NCBI GenBank assembly: GCA_022652545.1
Contig: JALCRM010000001.1
Coordinates: 1 to 64,000, forward strand
Direction of reading: 5' to 3'
DNA length: 64,000 nt
From: Lachnospiraceae bacterium
GTDB lineage: Bacteria > Bacillota > Clostridia > Lachnospirales > Lachnospiraceae
The first letter of the stretch is position 1. The number at the start of each line of letters is the position of its first letter. The position numbers and the translations under genes were made by a program. The notes beneath the pieces were generated by a model. That model saw only the letters and a list, made by a program, of their open reading frames with translations, did no database searches and was not told the origin of the DNA. Shown here piece by piece: positions 1 through 9,528 of the stretch.

Positions 1-2384
1 AGAGCATCACCTTCACAGTCACGGATCAGGGTAAAGTAAAGATCGGTGAAGACGTTCAGCAGGGCAACACTGTAACTATGCAGGATGCGGATCAGCCAAA
101 TGTTACGATCAGCAAGGTTGCGATCACGGGTGGCAAGGAACTTGCAGGTGCGTCTCTGAAGGTAGAAGGCACAACGCTCAACAATAAACCGTTCACTGAC
201 AGTTGGACATCTACCGGGACGGCACATGTGATCGAGAAGATGCCAGCCGGCGACTATACGCTGACCGAGATTAAAGCACCCGGCGGATACGAGAAAGCAG
301 AAAGCATCAGGTTTACAGTAACTTCGGACGGCAAGCTCGAAATCGGCGGCAAGGAACGCGATGATCATACTGTCGTCATGAAAGATGATTTAACCGTGTG
401 CTCTCTTAACTTCAGTAAAACAGACCTTCACGGCCTGGAAGTTGAAGGCGCAAAGCTTACTGTCAGCGGTACTCAGGGGAATGGTCAGCCGTTTAAGGAA
501 ACCTGGACTTCTAAGGCGGGAGCCGCAAATGTCCATACGGTCAAGATCACGATGGGCACTTACACCATGACCGAAGACACGACACCGGCAGGTTACGACC
601 ATGCGCAGTCGATCAAGTTCACGGTCGACGCCAGCGGCAAGGTCACACTGGCTGATGGTACGGATGTGACGAAGAGCGGCATCACCATGATCGATGTTTT
701 GTCCACCGGCAACCTGGTCATTTACAAGACCACGAACGGAGCAACAACACCGGCAGATACGACCTTTACGATCACCGGACCGAACGGCTACAGCAAGACG
801 GTGAAGTACAGCGAATTCTCGAATGGGCAGTACAAGCTGACGAAACTGGATCCGGGCAACTACAAGGTCGTTGAGAGTGTGGGCAGTGCGGCAGTGAGCG
901 GATATACACTTTCCGTGACAGGCAACTATGCAACGGCGACGATCACCAAGAATAACGAAGCGCCGCTCGGTATCACCAACAATTACAACAAGATCAACAC
1001 CGGCAGCCTGTCCATCGTAAAGACGACGACGGGCGCGGCTACACCGGCGGGCACTACGTTTACGATCACCGGACCGAACAGCTTCAGCAAGACGGTCACG
1101 TATGGTGACTTCACGAACGGTGTATACACGATCACGGATCTGGTACCCGGAGATTACACGGTCACTGAGGACACGGGTTCGGCGGCTGTGAGCGGCTACA
1201 CGCTGACAGTTACCGGCAACGGCGGCACGGCAACGGTGGCGGCGGATGCGAATGTTTCGCTTGGCATTACCAACACCTACACGAACAATAAGACCGGCAG
1301 CCTGATGATCGTGAAGACATCGGCCGGAGCCACTACACCGGCGGGGACGGTATTTACGATCACCGGACCGAATGGTTACAGCAAGACAGTTACATACAGC
1401 CAGTTCACGGGCGGCCGCTATACGCTGACGGATCTGGTGCCGGGCACATATACCGTGACGGAAAACAGAGACTCTGCAGTGATCGTTTCCTATGCTTTGA
1501 CGGTAACGGGAGACGGCGCTGCGGCAGCGGTGACGGCAGGCAAGACAACTACAGTCGGCATTATCAATACATACACTGCAGGTGCAGGGAATCTTATTGT
1601 GACCAAGATCTCCAACGGTACTTCGACACCGGCAGGCACAACGTTTACGATCACCGGGCCGAACGGCTTCAGCAAGACGGTCACTTACGGTGAGTTCGCA
1701 GGCGGTTCCTACATGCTGAGCAACCTGGTGCCGGGCAACTACACGGTAACTGAGGACAGCGGAACGGCGCAGGTCGCGAACTATACGCTGACAGTATCGG
1801 GCGATGGCTCGACGGCGGCAGTCACGGCAGGCGGTACCGGAACAGTAACGATCACCAACAACTACACGACCACGACGCCGAAGACCGGTTCTGTGGATCT
1901 CGTCAAGTCGGATTCCGAGAACGGTGCTCTGCTGGCAGGCGCGGTATTTGATCTGCACAGGGGCGACGGTTCGGTGTACGGGACCTACACGACGGATTCG
2001 AACGGACACATCACGGTGGGCGGCCTGCCTTACGGCAGCTACTACTTCATCGAGACGGCGGCGCCGAGCGGCTATCAGATCGACGAAACAAGGATCGACT
2101 TCACGATCAGCGATGGCAGCGGAGTAAGAGAATCCGTATGGCTGAACTTCACGAATACGAAGACAGGCCATGTCAGAGGCGCACGCCGCGGCTATGACAG
2201 AAACGGCAACGTGCTCGGTGCAAAGAGAGGCAACGCAAAGGGCGCGAACAGAGTAGCGACCGGCGATGATTCGCAGATGGTGCTGTACGGCAGCATTTCT
2301 GCAGCGGCAGCTGCAGCGCTGGTAGGCTGGATCCTGGTGAACAGGAAAAAGAAGAAAAAAGACCAGGGTGAAGGCAGTAACTGA
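1..2384 (+). CDS. SpaA-type repetitive surface protein, 3' part of gene (5' end off the window)
   Basis: The reading frame is open from base 3, upstream of the first ATG at 78, and the residues before that ATG match a later module, so the gene starts outside the window. The visible part has two to three prealbumin-like SpaA modules (motifs such as AGASLKVEG, GDYTLTEIKAPGGY), four near-identical modules of 97-100 residues (708-1886), one classical SpaA module (AGAVFDLHRGDG ... FIETAAPSGYQ, about 1887-2150), a basic Gly/Arg/Asn linker, a sorting-like VATGDDS, an Ala-rich membrane helix and a KKKKK tail. SpaA folds typically form stalks of pilins and adhesins, often with isopeptide bonds. Cell-wall anchoring by a class-variant sortase is inferred, because the motif is not canonical LPXTG. 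No sortase gene is visible here. Confidence 0.85.
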   Translation, partial: SITFTVTDQGKVKIGEDVQQGNTVTMQDADQPNVTISKVAITGGKELAGASLKVEGTTLNNKPFTDSWTSTGTAHVIEKMPAGDYTLTEIKAPGGYEKAESIRFTVTSDGKLEIGGKERDDHTVVMKDDLTVCSLNFSKTDLHGLEVEGAKLTVSGTQGNGQPFKETWTSKAGAANVHTVKITMGTYTMTEDTTPAGYDHAQSIKFTVDASGKVTLADGTDVTKSGITMIDVLSTGNLVIYKTTNGATTPADTTFTITGPNGYSKTVKYSEFSNGQYKLTKLDPGNYKVVESVGSAAVSGYTLSVTGNYATATITKNNEAPLGITNNYNKINTGSLSIVKTTTGAATPAGTTFTITGPNSFSKTVTYGDFTNGVYTITDLVPGDYTVTEDTGSAAVSGYTLTVTGNGGTATVAADANVSLGITNTYTNNKTGSLMIVKTSAGATTPAGTVFTITGPNGYSKTVTYSQFTGGRYTLTDLVPGTYTVTENRDSAVIVSYALTVTGDGAAAAVTAGKTTTVGIINTYTAGAGNLIVTKISNGTSTPAGTTFTITGPNGFSKTVTYGEFAGGSYMLSNLVPGNYTVTEDSGTAQVANYTLTVSGDGSTAAVTAGGTGTVTITNNYTTTTPKTGSVDLVKSDSENGALLAGAVFDLHRGDGSVYGTYTTDSNGHITVGGLPYGSYYFIETAAPSGYQIDETRIDFTISDGSGVRESVWLNFTNTKTGHVRGARRGYDRNGNVLGAKRGNAKGANRVATGDDSQMVLYGSISAAAAAALVGWILVNRKKKKKDQGEGSN
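708..1886 (+). repeat. Four tandem ~97-100-residue surface-protein modules
   Basis: Modules begin at 708, 1002, 1296 and 1587 (lengths 294, 294, 291 and 300 bp). Each opens with GxLxIxKT, followed by TPA(G/D)T and FTITGPN(G/S)(Y/F)SKTV, and closes with a GxxNxYT-like strand. Near-identity at the DNA level makes copy number prone to change by recombination. Confidence 0.9.
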
Positions 2385-2595
2385 AGATCGGAATATGGAC
2401 TTCAGAAAATGAGTTGCAGACAGTGAAATAAGTTATAAAAGGGCAGGTACCGTGAAAACGGCACCTGCCCTTGTTTTTCGAAATGTTTTTTATGCCTCCC
2501 TTAATTGTTCGGTTATTTAAAAGGATTTACCTCCGGGGTGGACGTCTGTACTGGGGATGGGATCGGGGGCTGCAGTGCGGCAAAAGCGTAACTCC
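2385..2595. other. Intergenic region between surface protein and GH127 gene
   Basis: About 320 bases separate the two genes. The stretch holds the terminator at 2441-2478, then roughly 115 bases in which no gene, repeat or RNA was recognised, and ends at the shared upstream element that starts at 2596. Confidence 0.6.
2441..2478 (+). terminator. Rho-independent terminator after the surface-protein gene
   Basis: Arms GGGCAGGT and ACCTGCCC flank a short loop and are followed by TTGTTTTT. It lies 57 bases after the stop codon. Confidence 0.9.
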
Positions 2596-2676
2596 GGTAT
2601 AAAATGACGAAAGAACGCTGTTTTTTTTACGACCCAGGAACAGAAAATGTTAGTATAGATAAGGAGAAGTTGAAAG
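2596..2676 (+). promoter_or_regulatory. Upstream element shared with 12161-12242 (copy A)
   Basis: This ~80 bp stretch aligns almost end to end with the one before the secreted-protein operon. Shared blocks in order are GGTATAAA, ACGAAAGAA, GCT plus a T-run, ACG.CCC, GGAACAG, AGTATAG and GAGAAGTTGAAAGA. AGTATAG resembles a -10 box, but there is no good -35 box at 17 bases, which fits a promoter that needs an activator. The regulator is not known; the AraC-type protein encoded at 11373 is the obvious candidate. Confidence 0.65.
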
Positions 2677-2704
2677 ACAAAATTAAGACAGGGAGAATTC
2701 GGAT

Positions 2705-4582
2705 ATGAAAATAAGAGAGATCGGCGGGCATGACGTAATACTGACAGATCAAGCTTTTCTGCGCCGGGAAGAGGAAAATGAACACTATCTGATGGAACTG
2801 GACAGCGGCTCATTGCTGTATCCATATGATTCCGAAGCTGTTCGCCCTGCGCTGCATGAGTGGACGAACCCGTACGGCGGGTGGGAAGCACCGACCTGTC
2901 AGCTGCGGGGGCATTTTCTGGGCCATTGGCTCAGTGCGGCTGCCATGCGTTTTGACGAGACCGGAAGCACGGAACTGAAGGCAAAAGCTGATGCGATCGT
3001 GGATGAACTCGCAAAATGCCAGTCAGATAACGGAGGACAATGGGCGGCATCCATACCGGAGAAATACTTATATCGTATAGGGGAAGGAAAAGCGGTCTGG
3101 GCGCCTCAGTATACGATCCATAAGCTGTTTATGGGGCTTCTGGATATGTATCTTTATGCAGGCAATAAGAAAGCTCTTGATATTGCGGACAATATGGCAG
3201 ACTGGTTCCTTGACTGGAGCGGCAGATATACCCGTGAAGAGTTCAACGATATTCTGGATGTGGAAACAGGCGGAATGCTGGAGATCTGGGCGGAACTGCT
3301 GGAAATTACCGGGGAGGAAAAATACAAGACTCTTCTCGAAAGATATTACAGGGAAAGGCTGTTTGATCCGCTTCTGGCCGGCGCCGATGTTCTTACAAAC
3401 ATGCATGCCAATACGACCATACCTGAGATACTGGGCTGCGCCAGAGCATATGAAGTGACCGGTGAGAAAAAGTGGCTGGACATTGTTGCGGCCTACTGGA
3501 AGTGTGCAGTGACGGAACGAGGCATGTTTGCCACCGGCGGGCAGACCCAGGGGGAGATCTGGACCCCGAAAATGAAACTCAAGTCCAGGCTGGGAGATAA
3601 GAATCAGGAACACTGTACCGTCTACAATATGATGCGCCTGGCTGAATTCCTGTTTCTGGTGACCGGAGAAGCCGGTTATCTGCAGTACAGAGAATATAAC
3701 CTGTACAACGGCATATTTGCACAGACATACTGGAGAAAGGAAAAGGTCAATGGCGTAAACACGCTGCCGGACCAGGGATTGCTTACATATTTCCTTCCGA
3801 TGAAGGCACCTGCCAGGAAGAACTGGGCAGGAAGAACGGATTCTTTCTTCTGCTGTCACGGGACGATGGTCCAGGCCAATGCGGCACTGAACCGGGGAAT
3901 ATACTATTCAGACGGAAACCGCCTGATCATAGGGCAGTATGTGGATTCTGAAATGACCACGGAAATAGATGGCCAAAAGGTCACGCTGCTCATGAAGCAA
4001 AACAGGAAAAACGGCGAGGCGGCAGTTTCGGATTCGGTAAATAACGGCCGTATCAGACCGGACGATCCTGAAAACGCGGGGAGCCTTCCAAAATCGGTTT
4101 CCTATATCCTGACATTGAAAACAGGGAGTCCGGTAAGTTTTTCAATTTTATTCAGGATTCCGGAATGGATCGCGGGGGAAGCCAAAATAGAAGCACCGGA
4201 TGGAAAAGTATACAAAGCCGCCGCAAATACGGTTGACGGATCCGGGTTTTGTGAGATCCGGGCTGTATTTCATGATAACGACAGAATTAAGATTGATTTT
4301 CCGATAGGGCTGTCTTTTATACCTCTTCCGGATGACCCCGATACGGGCGCATTTCGATATGGGCCGGAGGTCCTTGTGGGATTATGCGATTCGGAACGTG
4401 TTCTTAAGATCACAGGGGACGATCCGGCAAAAGAATTTTCAAACGACAGAGAACGTCAGTGGGGGACGTATCAGATCTCCTTCAGGTCTGAGACGCAGGA
4501 CCCCGGGATCACTTTGATACGGCTGAATGAGGTAGGGTATCAGGAATATCAGATGTATTTTCATGTATTGAAAAAAGACTGA
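2705..4582 (+). CDS. GH127 family beta-L-arabinofuranosidase-like enzyme
   Basis: A 625-residue cytosolic protein without signal peptide and with an (alpha/alpha)-barrel pattern typical of GH127 (DUF1680). Known family members cleave terminal beta-L-arabinofuranose using a cysteine nucleophile held by a zinc site. Matching residues are visible: E284 in GGQTQGEIW as candidate acid/base, E302 and C304 in QEHC, and the pair C383-C384 in FFCCHGT, which correspond to the zinc ligands and nucleophile described for HypBA1. The start has a GGGAGA Shine-Dalgarno site and the gene lies behind the shared element at 2596. Substrate is inferred from family only; GH127 also contains other specificities. 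Confidence 0.85.
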   Translation: MKIREIGGHDVILTDQAFLRREEENEHYLMELDSGSLLYPYDSEAVRPALHEWTNPYGGWEAPTCQLRGHFLGHWLSAAAMRFDETGSTELKAKADAIVDELAKCQSDNGGQWAASIPEKYLYRIGEGKAVWAPQYTIHKLFMGLLDMYLYAGNKKALDIADNMADWFLDWSGRYTREEFNDILDVETGGMLEIWAELLEITGEEKYKTLLERYYRERLFDPLLAGADVLTNMHANTTIPEILGCARAYEVTGEKKWLDIVAAYWKCAVTERGMFATGGQTQGEIWTPKMKLKSRLGDKNQEHCTVYNMMRLAEFLFLVTGEAGYLQYREYNLYNGIFAQTYWRKEKVNGVNTLPDQGLLTYFLPMKAPARKNWAGRTDSFFCCHGTMVQANAALNRGIYYSDGNRLIIGQYVDSEMTTEIDGQKVTLLMKQNRKNGEAAVSDSVNNGRIRPDDPENAGSLPKSVSYILTLKTGSPVSFSILFRIPEWIAGEAKIEAPDGKVYKAAANTVDGSGFCEIRAVFHDNDRIKIDFPIGLSFIPLPDDPDTGAFRYGPEVLVGLCDSERVLKITGDDPAKEFSNDRERQWGTYQISFRSETQDPGITLIRLNEVGYQEYQMYFHVLKKD

Positions 4583-4638
4583 GTTCAGCGGAACCCTGAT
4601 CAACATCAGAAGGAATCCGTCCACGGACCAAAATCGTA

Positions 4639-4670
4639 AAAAGGCTTCCACCTCAGGGTGGGAGCCTTTT
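4639..4670 (+). terminator. Rho-independent terminator after GH127
   Basis: A 14 bp stem starting AAAAGGCT and ending AGCCTTTT with a TCAG loop. It separates the GH127 gene from the GH5 gene. Confidence 0.9.
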
Positions 4671-4807
4671 ATGTGGATCAGAGCAATCGCCTGGCCTTCC
4701 TCATCGTTAAGTAATCCTGCACAAAAAATACAAAAATACGCGCGATTTCTACATTAGTTTTTCATGCCCCTCATTTTATACTCTGATTATCGACAGGAGG
4801 GAAGGAC

Positions 4808-6157
4808 ATGGAAAAGCACTACATTCAGACGGAGGCGGACCGCTTCACGCTGGACGGACAGACGGTTATCCTGCGGGGGTGGGCCCTGGGCTCCTGGATG
4901 AATTTCGAGCATTTCATGATGGGACTTCCCGGCACCAATTCGATGATCATCGACGCGTTTCGGGAAGTGTACGGGGAGAAGAATGCTTCGGAGTTTTTGG
5001 ACAGCCTGCTGCAGTCCATGGTCGCGGAAAGCGATATACGTTATCTGAAGAGTCTCGGCACGAATACGGTACGCATTCCGTTCGGCTATCACTATTTCAT
5101 GGATGACCGGAACCCCGGTGTTTTCCTTGAAAGCGGTTTTGAGAAGCTGGACAGGGTCGTCAAAATATGCGAAAAGCTCGGCATGTACGTTATCCTGGAC
5201 ATGCATTCAACGCCCGGTTCGCAGAACACGGACTGGCATTCGGACAATATCACGGGGCGGCAGTTGTTTTGGAAATACAGGTGTTTTCAGGATCAGGCCG
5301 TGTGGCTGTGGAAGGAACTGTCTTCCCGGTATGCCGATGACCCGTACATTGCAGGTTACGACATCCTGAATGAGCCCGGCTACGGTTTGACAGCGGAGGA
5401 GATCAACGGATATTACAGCCGTGTGATCACTGCCATTCGGGAAAAGGACAGGCATCATATTCTCTTCCTTGAGGGAACGGATTTCGGCAGGGACTTCACG
5501 AAGATCAAAGATCCCGAAGATCCGCTGATCGCATACACGGTGCATTTCTATCCTTTTGTCCTCGATGAGGATGTGCTTGATCCCGAGATGGATGCGGAAA
5601 GACGCAGGAAAATTTTCCGCGGGATATTTGAGAGACAGATCCGTGAGATCAGCGGCGCGGGACGTCCTGTCTGGTGCGGCGAGTCAGGTTATGAGATCCT
5701 GGACGGCAGGGAAGAGTTCTATGCGTCGCTCCTTCTTGAGAACATAGCGCTGTGCGAGGAAAAGGGAATATCCTGGAACCTCTGGACCTATAAGGATGCA
5801 AGGCGGATGGGCATAGTTGTGCCGCGGAAGGACTCCCCGTGGATAGCCATGAGGGAAGAGATCGCAGGACAATGGAGCCATGACAGGGAGCAGAAGACTT
5901 CCATGGAGATCACCCGGTATATCGGGGACACCTATTATCAAAGCATGGACAAAGCCCTGGCCTATGATCTGGATTTCCGGATCAGGTCCGTGCTGCACAC
6001 GGTCGCTGTGGAACAGATCCTGAAGCCGTTTCTTCGGAAGACGCCCTGGGAGGAAATGAAAGATTATCCGGCAAGCTTCCTGTTTGAGCGGTGCGACAGA
6101 AAAAATATGATTACGGAAATGATCTCGGAACGGATCAGATCCCGGGAAAAGCAGTAA
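4808..6157 (+). CDS. GH5 family glycoside hydrolase (cytosolic)
   Basis: 449 residues, no signal peptide. This is a TIM-barrel clan GH-A enzyme: N-terminal strand RGWALGSW, RIPFGYHYF on an early strand, DMHSTPG, the acid/base E189 in DILNEP, H246 and Y248 in VHFYPF, and nucleophile E292 in WCGESGYE. GH5 enzymes act on beta-glucans, beta-mannans and related glycans with retention; the exact subfamily cannot be read off. It has a paralogue at 30158 sharing GSWxNxEH and HSxPGxQNxDWHSDN. The start follows an AGGAGGGAAGG ribosome site. It sits just upstream of the ABC importer, which suggests it hydrolyses imported oligosaccharides. Confidence 0.85.
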   Translation: MEKHYIQTEADRFTLDGQTVILRGWALGSWMNFEHFMMGLPGTNSMIIDAFREVYGEKNASEFLDSLLQSMVAESDIRYLKSLGTNTVRIPFGYHYFMDDRNPGVFLESGFEKLDRVVKICEKLGMYVILDMHSTPGSQNTDWHSDNITGRQLFWKYRCFQDQAVWLWKELSSRYADDPYIAGYDILNEPGYGLTAEEINGYYSRVITAIREKDRHHILFLEGTDFGRDFTKIKDPEDPLIAYTVHFYPFVLDEDVLDPEMDAERRRKIFRGIFERQIREISGAGRPVWCGESGYEILDGREEFYASLLLENIALCEEKGISWNLWTYKDARRMGIVVPRKDSPWIAMREEIAGQWSHDREQKTSMEITRYIGDTYYQSMDKALAYDLDFRIRSVLHTVAVEQILKPFLRKTPWEEMKDYPASFLFERCDRKNMITEMISERIRSREKQ

Positions 6158-6202
6158 AGGTCAGAGAAAGTATTTGAAACATATTCCAAAGGAGGAAGGA
6201 AA

Positions 6203-7708
6203 ATGAAAAAGAAACTGGTATCGGTTCTTCTTGCCGGCTGCATGGTCGCCGGTATGCTGGGAGGCTGCGGCAGCACCGCAACGGGCGGGACAGCTTCGTC
6301 TTCCGCGGCAGCCACGAGCGCAGCGGCATCGGCGTCATCCAGTGCGGCGCCTGCGGCAGCGACAAGTGCAGCGGCTTCGGCGGCTTCCAGTGCAGACGCG
6401 GCTTCCGCTGCGACGAGTGCAGCGGCATCGGCGGATGCGGCAGGGACAGCAGCGACGACGCTGGACGGGCTTGACGATCCTTTCGGCTATCAGTTTGTCG
6501 ACAAGGATGTAAAGGCTAACCTGACTGTATATCGCTACTATGCGGATTCAGACAAGGATAACCTGGATTTTGCCATCACGAAAATGAAGGAAAAGTATCC
6601 GAATCTCACCTTTACAATGGAACACCGTACCGATTCGGACGGCTCTGCACTGCGTACCTGGGCTGCGGTCGGCGAACTTCCCGATATCTTTGAGATCAAT
6701 GCCTCCGATGTATACAAGTCCCTCAAGGATGACGGCACCCTGTATCAGGTCGACAAGGAAGTGGAAGCCACAAAGTTCTACGATCTGTTTACCAACGGCG
6801 AAACGGCAAAGAAAGCCAGGACTGCTTCCGACGGCCATCAGTACGGTTTTGGCTGCGAGGTCAGCAACCTTGGAGAACTCTGGTACAACAAAGACACCTT
6901 CAAGGCCCTCGGCCTGAGTGAACCTACCAACTACGAAGAGTTCAAAAACACGATCAAGGTGCTGAAGGACAACGGGAAAGTGCCGATCGCTCTGTTCGGC
7001 GCCGAAAACTGGCCGGCAACCACACTGTTTTCACTGGCAAGTATTGCCGAAGGACAGCCGAGAGGTCTCGATGCCGTCAATGACGGGGAAGCCAAGATCA
7101 CGGATGAGCCGTATGTGAAAGCAGCGGACAAGCTGACGGAGATCGCCGATCTGGGAGCCTTCGGAAAGAGCGCCCTTTCAACGAATTACCAGCAGGCTTA
7201 CGAAATGATGTATTCCGGGGAGGCCGGTTATTTCCTTTCCGGCGCGTGGTTCTTCCTCACACTGGAATCCGACGGTATGGGCGACAAGGTCGATTACTGC
7301 AACTATAACGTGTTTGCTGACGATGATGTCAAGGAAGATGTCCGTTGGAATGCGCTTGGAGGTTTCCAGACCGAAGCCAAGTACTCTGTGAATTCAAAGC
7401 CGCCGTGCGGACTCGATCCTTCGACTGTCACCTATCTGGGACTTGAAATGGAATACTGGACAAGGGTCTCCGCGGGTGTCAGCGGTAACATGACGACTGT
7501 AAAGGGCAACTTCAAATTCACGGGTGGCGAAGGCTATCAGGACTATAACAAAAACTACAGTAATTACAAAACATTCACCAACTTTACCGGTGATCTGAGC
7601 AATGGGGATTTCGTTACTGCAGCCGACAAAGCCTGCCAGATGGTAGTATCCGGAAACTATACCAAAGGCGGAGAACTGATCGATGACATAGCGGGCAGCG
7701 GGTTCTGA
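6203..7708 (+). CDS. ABC sugar transporter substrate-binding lipoprotein (CUT1, family 1)
   Basis: 501 residues. A lipoprotein signal ends in the lipobox LGGC (lipid-modified C22). A ~55-residue Ala/Ser-rich linker follows, then a two-lobe binding protein of the MalE/UgpB type (DIFEINASDVYKSL, LGELWYNKDTFKALGL, GEAGYFLSGAWFF). It should capture an oligosaccharide outside the membrane and deliver it to the permeases encoded immediately downstream. The ribosome site is AAAGGAGG. The linker probably spaces the domain away from the cell wall. Substrate unknown; the flanking GH127 and GH5 enzymes suggest an arabinosyl- or beta-glycan oligomer. Confidence 0.9.
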   Translation: MKKKLVSVLLAGCMVAGMLGGCGSTATGGTASSSAAATSAAASASSSAAPAAATSAAASAASSADAASAATSAAASADAAGTAATTLDGLDDPFGYQFVDKDVKANLTVYRYYADSDKDNLDFAITKMKEKYPNLTFTMEHRTDSDGSALRTWAAVGELPDIFEINASDVYKSLKDDGTLYQVDKEVEATKFYDLFTNGETAKKARTASDGHQYGFGCEVSNLGELWYNKDTFKALGLSEPTNYEEFKNTIKVLKDNGKVPIALFGAENWPATTLFSLASIAEGQPRGLDAVNDGEAKITDEPYVKAADKLTEIADLGAFGKSALSTNYQQAYEMMYSGEAGYFLSGAWFFLTLESDGMGDKVDYCNYNVFADDDVKEDVRWNALGGFQTEAKYSVNSKPPCGLDPSTVTYLGLEMEYWTRVSAGVSGNMTTVKGNFKFTGGEGYQDYNKNYSNYKTFTNFTGDLSNGDFVTAADKACQMVVSGNYTKGGELIDDIAGSGF

Positions 7709-7777
7709 GATCGCTGAAAGCGGGTGCGGCGGGAGAGTATCCTGCCGCACTTATTGCAGGTATGAAGAGGTCCTTTG

Positions 7778-8668
7778 ATGAATTCGATTTTATTCAGGCA
7801 CAATAAAAAATGGCTTGTCCTGTTCATGGCCCCGACGGTCGTACTCTTCTTTGTGATCGTCGTCATTCCCTTGTTCCAGACCTTTTACTACAGCTTTTTC
7901 AAATGGAACGGCATCCATCTCGGCGAATTCCTGGGCCATGAAAATTACAGGAAAATGTTTCATTCGCGTGAGATCAGTACTTCCATGATCAACAGCATTG
8001 TATATGCGATCTTCCTTGTGGTCTATCAGGTCGGGCTGGGAACGGTTTTTGCCTTTATCCTGACACAATCGAAGATCCGGGGGAAAATGCTGTTCAGAAA
8101 CCTGTATTTTATTCCGGTTCTTCTGTCGGTCTCGGTCGTAGCCCAGCTCTGGATCCAGATCTACAACGGAGATTATGGTCTCATCAACCAGCTGTGCAAA
8201 GCATGGCATATCAGCTGGAGCCAGAACTGGCTGAATCAGAAGTGGAGTTCCCTGTTTGCCGTGGCGTTTGTCGAAAGCTGGAAGGGCATGGGTTATATCA
8301 TGCTGATCATCTATGCCGGTATCCGCAACATTCCTGATGTATACAATGAGGCGGCCTGTATCGACGGAGCTTCGCCGTTCCAGAGATTCCGGAATATCAC
8401 GCTTCCGCTCGCGGCTCCCACGATCAGGATCTGTGCGGTCATGTGCCTGACGAACGGCTTCCGCGCTTTTGATACGACATATCTCATGACAGGCGGAGGC
8501 CCCGGCATCTATACCTACAATCTGACGATCATGATGTATGACGCGATGATGGGGAAGAATGACTATGGCTATGGCAGCGCCATTGCAGCGCTGATCGTCG
8601 TGATCTGCGTGGGGCTCATGTACGTGATCAACCGTGCTACCAGAAAATTCGATACGATCTATGAGTAG
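7778..8668 (+). CDS. ABC sugar transporter permease, MalF/UgpA type
   Basis: 296 residues with six predicted membrane helices and the binding-protein-dependent permease domain; the EAA loop is visible in EAACIDGASPFQRFRNITLPLAAPT. It pairs with the permease at 8678 to form the channel. I prefer the ATG at 7778 over the TTG three bases earlier because AGAGG lies seven bases upstream. No ATP-binding subunit is encoded nearby, as is common for CUT1 systems that share an MsmK-type ATPase. Confidence 0.92.
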   Translation: MNSILFRHNKKWLVLFMAPTVVLFFVIVVIPLFQTFYYSFFKWNGIHLGEFLGHENYRKMFHSREISTSMINSIVYAIFLVVYQVGLGTVFAFILTQSKIRGKMLFRNLYFIPVLLSVSVVAQLWIQIYNGDYGLINQLCKAWHISWSQNWLNQKWSSLFAVAFVESWKGMGYIMLIIYAGIRNIPDVYNEAACIDGASPFQRFRNITLPLAAPTIRICAVMCLTNGFRAFDTTYLMTGGGPGIYTYNLTIMMYDAMMGKNDYGYGSAIAALIVVICVGLMYVINRATRKFDTIYE

Positions 8669-8677
8669 GGGTATGGC

Positions 8678-9505
8678 ATGAAACAGAAAGTCGGAAAAAT
8701 CGTTATCTACATTGTACTGGTCGTATATGCGGCGATCTCGGTCTATCCGTTGATCTGGATGCTGCTGTATTCCTTCAAGGACAACAACGAGATCTTCGTG
8801 ACGAATCCATTCGGGTTTCCGCGGATATGGCGTTTTGAAAACTATGTGAGCGCCTTCCAGAAATTCAACGTATTGACCTATTTCAGGAACAGCCTGGTCG
8901 TTGCGCTTGTAACGATCATTCTCGTGGAACTCTGCGCACTGATGTTCTGCTATGTCATTGCACGTGTCCATAACCGGGCGACCGCCTTTTTCCATTTTGT
9001 TGTTTCCTCGGGGATGTTCATTCCGATCCAGGCCATCATGATTCCTCTGGTCATCATGGTGCGGAGATTCGGTTTTACCAATTCCCTGTTTTCGATCATC
9101 CTGCCGTACACGGCCCTCGGACTGCCGTTCGCCTGCATGCTGTTTTACGGCTTCTATCTGGGGATCCCGATAGAACTTGAAGAATCGGCATTTATGGACG
9201 GCGCGAATTTAGGTACAATATATTTCAGGATCATACTGCCGCAGATGAAATCCCCGATCGTCGTGCTGGTGATCTATCAGTTTATGAGCTGCTGGAATGA
9301 ATTCAATCTGGCGCTGATCTTCCTGACGAAGGACAACCTGAAGACGCTGCCTCTCGGACTCGTCAATTTCTGGAATGCGTACGAGGCACAGTGGGGGCAG
9401 GTAGGAGCCGCCATGATCATGGCCAGTGTACCTGTTTTGATCATCTATCTGCTGTTCAGCAGTCAGATCACCGATGCGATGTCTGCAAGCGGCATGAAAA
9501 ACTAA
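8678..9505 (+). CDS. ABC sugar transporter permease, MalG/UgpE type
   Basis: 275 residues, six membrane helices. The EAA motif is present as EESAFMDGANLGTIYFRIILP. It starts nine bases after its partner permease and ends 23 bases before the sensor kinase gene, so importer and sensor are probably co-transcribed. It forms the second half of the translocation pore. Confidence 0.92.
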   Translation: MKQKVGKIVIYIVLVVYAAISVYPLIWMLLYSFKDNNEIFVTNPFGFPRIWRFENYVSAFQKFNVLTYFRNSLVVALVTIILVELCALMFCYVIARVHNRATAFFHFVVSSGMFIPIQAIMIPLVIMVRRFGFTNSLFSIILPYTALGLPFACMLFYGFYLGIPIELEESAFMDGANLGTIYFRIILPQMKSPIVVLVIYQFMSCWNEFNLALIFLTKDNLKTLPLGLVNFWNAYEAQWGQVGAAMIMASVPVLIIYLLFSSQITDAMSASGMKN

Positions 9506-9528
9506 AGGCAGGAAAAACAAAAGGATTT

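Noticed and set aside
78-80. ATG as true start of the surface protein
   Set aside because: The same frame is open to the left edge and encodes residues homologous to a later module, so the start is outside the window.
390-2171. A 593-residue minus-strand open frame within the surface-protein gene
   Set aside because: It mirrors the repeat modules of the sense gene and shows no signal or domain of its own.
4741-4800. A third copy of the shared upstream element before the GH5 gene
   Set aside because: It has a TATACT box and a T-run but the ordered blocks and spacing of the twin elements are absent.
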